Below are positions 5,535 through 6,779 of a stretch of 6,779 bases of DNA, one piece after another. The first letter of the stretch is position 1; every line of letters starts with the position of its first letter. The DNA comes from Pirellulaceae bacterium (GTDB lineage: Bacteria > Planctomycetota > Planctomycetia > Pirellulales > Pirellulaceae): positions 1-6,779 of the forward strand of contig JADLDX010000124.1 in NCBI GenBank assembly GCA_020846515.1, written 5' to 3'. The notes beneath the pieces are model-generated. The model did not search any database and was not told where the DNA came from. It saw only the letters and a list, made by a program, of their open reading frames with translations. The position numbers and the translations under genes are program-made.

Positions 5535-6614
5535 ATGCTCACGTCCCAACAACGCTACCAGTCCATACAAGGCCTGATGATGGGTTTAGCGATTGGGGAT
5601 GCGCTGGCTTCACCTCGCGTAGGCCGATCACCCCATACCGCTTTGCGGGTGCTTGGTCGCCGGCGATTACGATATCGCATGTGGCCCAGGTGTGGGCTGT
5701 ACAGCGACGACACCCAATTTGCGTTAATGGCTGGACAAGCCATTCTGCAATCTCGCAGTACCTCTGAGCAATTTCATAAATACTTTCGGCGCCGACTGCG
5801 CTGGTATGTGCTCAGTCTGCCGCCAGGATTAAGTATCAGCACATTTTTCGCCGGCCTGAAGTGCTGGTTGAGCTGGACAGGTCTGAAGGCAGGTCGCTGG
5901 AGCGCAGGCAATTCGCCCACCACACGCAGCATGCTGCTGGGCGTCGTGCTCCACAACACTGGCCATCGCTATCAGGTCTGGGCTCGCGATAGCGCGGGCA
6001 TTACGCATACGCATGCCCTGGTCGGAGACGCCGCGGCCGTGCTGGCAACCGCTGGACAAATCGCAGCGGTGACATCCGGTGGACGCTTGAATAAGGAGGC
6101 TGCCTTAGAAACGCTGATCAAGGCCGCCAAAGAAGAGAAACTGCGTGAGGCTCTCAAGGAACTCAAACCATTTCTGATTCGCCGGAGCACACCGCGCAAG
6201 GTGGCTCGACACTTTAAATGGTCGCATGGCATCAACAAACATATCATGCCCACGACCGTTATGGCCATTTATTGCTTTCTGCGGTTTCCGGCCAGCTTTG
6301 AGCGAGCCGTGAAGTCCGCTTTGCTGCTGGCTGGCAACAACGACGCCCTGGTGGCTACAGTAGGTGGATTGGTCGGTGCTCACGTGGGCGTGGAAAAGCT
6401 GCCCCATTATCTGCACGATCAACTTGGCGATTGGCCGCACAGCCGTACTTGGATTGAACGGCTGGCGACTCGCCTCTCTGATTGGCCTCACGGTGTTGAT
6501 GATTTGCTCATGGCACCCGGTCTGCCCAGCTATCCCGTGGCTCAGCTACTCCGCAATTTGACGCGCTGGCCATTGGTCATTGCACACCGAGTGCGGTTAT
6601 TACTCCGTGCCTGA
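5535..6614 (+). CDS. ADP-ribosylglycohydrolase (ARH/DraG) family protein with altered metal site
   Basis: The protein has 359 residues, within the usual size of this cytoplasmic all-helical family, whose members hydrolyse ADP-ribose from proteins or small molecules using two Mg ions. Family motifs appear in order: IQGLMMGLAIGDALASP (11-27), SDDTQ (57-61, first metal motif), GNSPTTRSM (125-133, normally GNGxAMR), ITHTHALVGDAAAVLA (156-171) and GNNDALVATVGGLVGAHVG (267-285). The last corresponds to the usual GDTDT..A..GA..GA..G motif; here the first metal-binding Asp is Asn268 and the Thr after the second Asp is Ala271, with Asp270 kept. Activity may therefore be reduced or the substrate changed. 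No signal peptide. The start at 5535 has no Shine-Dalgarno site but gives the normal family N-terminus. No ADP-ribosyltransferase, nif or toxin gene is nearby, so the target is unknown. Confidence 0.9.
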   Translation: MLTSQQRYQSIQGLMMGLAIGDALASPRVGRSPHTALRVLGRRRLRYRMWPRCGLYSDDTQFALMAGQAILQSRSTSEQFHKYFRRRLRWYVLSLPPGLSISTFFAGLKCWLSWTGLKAGRWSAGNSPTTRSMLLGVVLHNTGHRYQVWARDSAGITHTHALVGDAAAVLATAGQIAAVTSGGRLNKEAALETLIKAAKEEKLREALKELKPFLIRRSTPRKVARHFKWSHGINKHIMPTTVMAIYCFLRFPASFERAVKSALLLAGNNDALVATVGGLVGAHVGVEKLPHYLHDQLGDWPHSRTWIERLATRLSDWPHGVDDLLMAPGLPSYPVAQLLRNLTRWPLVIAHRVRLLLRA

Positions 6615-6640
6615 GCACGAACCACATCTGGTTCATGCTC
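6613..6640. terminator. Convergent-gene hairpin overlapping the glycohydrolase stop codon
   Basis: GAGCA (6613-6617) and GAACCA (6619-6624) pair with TGGTTC (6629-6634) and TGCTC (6636-6640). The stem has 11 pairs with a single C-A mismatch and the loop is CATC. The stem begins at the second base of the stop codon TGA (6612-6614). On the plus strand only TTT follows, so it is a modest intrinsic terminator. It fills the 27-nt gap between the convergent genes and may serve both directions. Confidence 0.6.
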
Positions 6641-6641
6641 T

Positions 6642-6779
6642 TTATCGCATAGGTGGTGCGGCTTCGCGCACCAGTGCTCCTTGTTGAGGATCGATTACCA
6701 GAATCGATAAGCGCTGAGCTGTATTCAAGTCATCCGTGCTGAGCGTGGCGTAGTCGAACTGCCCGCGCAGGTCAGTGTA
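6642..6779 (-). CDS. C-terminal end of an unidentified planctomycete protein (partial)
   Basis: Reading leftward from the window edge, one frame is open for 45 codons to a TAA at 6642-6644. The fragment contains YTDLRGQFDYATLSTDD, RLSILVIDPQQGALVREA and ends in PPMR. The pattern DLRG.FDYA.LST followed by a hydrophobic strand and ALVREA.PP at the extreme C-terminus is one I associate with the ends of large planctomycete proteins of unknown function, but I cannot name the family with certainty. The gene converges on the glycohydrolase gene and its start lies beyond the right edge. No other reading of this end is as coherent. Confidence 0.72.
   Translation of the reverse strand, partial: YTDLRGQFDYATLSTDDLNTAQRLSILVIDPQQGALVREAAPPMR

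Noticed and set aside
6105..6491. 128-residue minus-strand open frame inside the glycohydrolase gene
   Set aside because: Antisense to well-placed family motifs, with no recognisable product.
5535..6614. DraG nitrogenase regulator or antitoxin of an ADP-ribosylating toxin pair
   Set aside because: No nif gene, ADP-ribosyltransferase or toxin-like small gene is in the window, and the metal motif is altered.

Overview
The window most likely comes from a planctomycete, probably of the Pirellulales/Rhodopirellula type. The evidence is several secreted or lipid-anchored proteins with sequence patterns I know only from that phylum, a DUF11-type envelope protein, mostly GC-rich codon use, a mix of genes with and without clear Shine-Dalgarno sites, and long intergenic gaps. 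The assignment rests on remembered family patterns, not on a database search.

Layout, left to right. Positions 1-170 hold a repeat block: a 40-nt imperfect inverted repeat (34 of 40 positions match) around a 70-nt spacer, with a second tandem copy of the same GCCTRCGGCT module running up to the first gene. A minus-strand gene (170-1162) encodes a secreted protein that looks LolA-like. A 543-bp divergent gap (1163-1705) follows. Then come four plus-strand genes: a lipoprotein (1706-2848), a shorter secreted paralogue of it (2999-3862), a DUF11-containing putative lipoprotein (4003-5442) and an ADP-ribosylglycohydrolase-family protein (5535-6614). At the right edge, the last 45 codons of another minus-strand gene (6642-6779) converge on the glycohydrolase gene.

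The four plus-strand genes are probably not one simple operon. A strong intrinsic terminator (2875-2912) separates the two paralogues. A repeat-rich, very AT-rich island plus a perfect 8-bp-arm inverted repeat (3869-3976) precedes the DUF11 gene. A weaker stem precedes the glycohydrolase gene. A hairpin that begins inside the glycohydrolase stop codon closes the block.

The genes at 1706-5442 look like an undescribed planctomycete cell-envelope module: two homologous export-signal proteins sharing a YRL..ELYPT..E / VT.VIYL.D / AD..G..AI.R.G core, plus a DUF11 protein with a Cys cluster. Their biochemical role is not evident. The glycohydrolase has altered residues in its second metal-binding motif. 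No mobile element, CRISPR array, rRNA or tRNA was seen.
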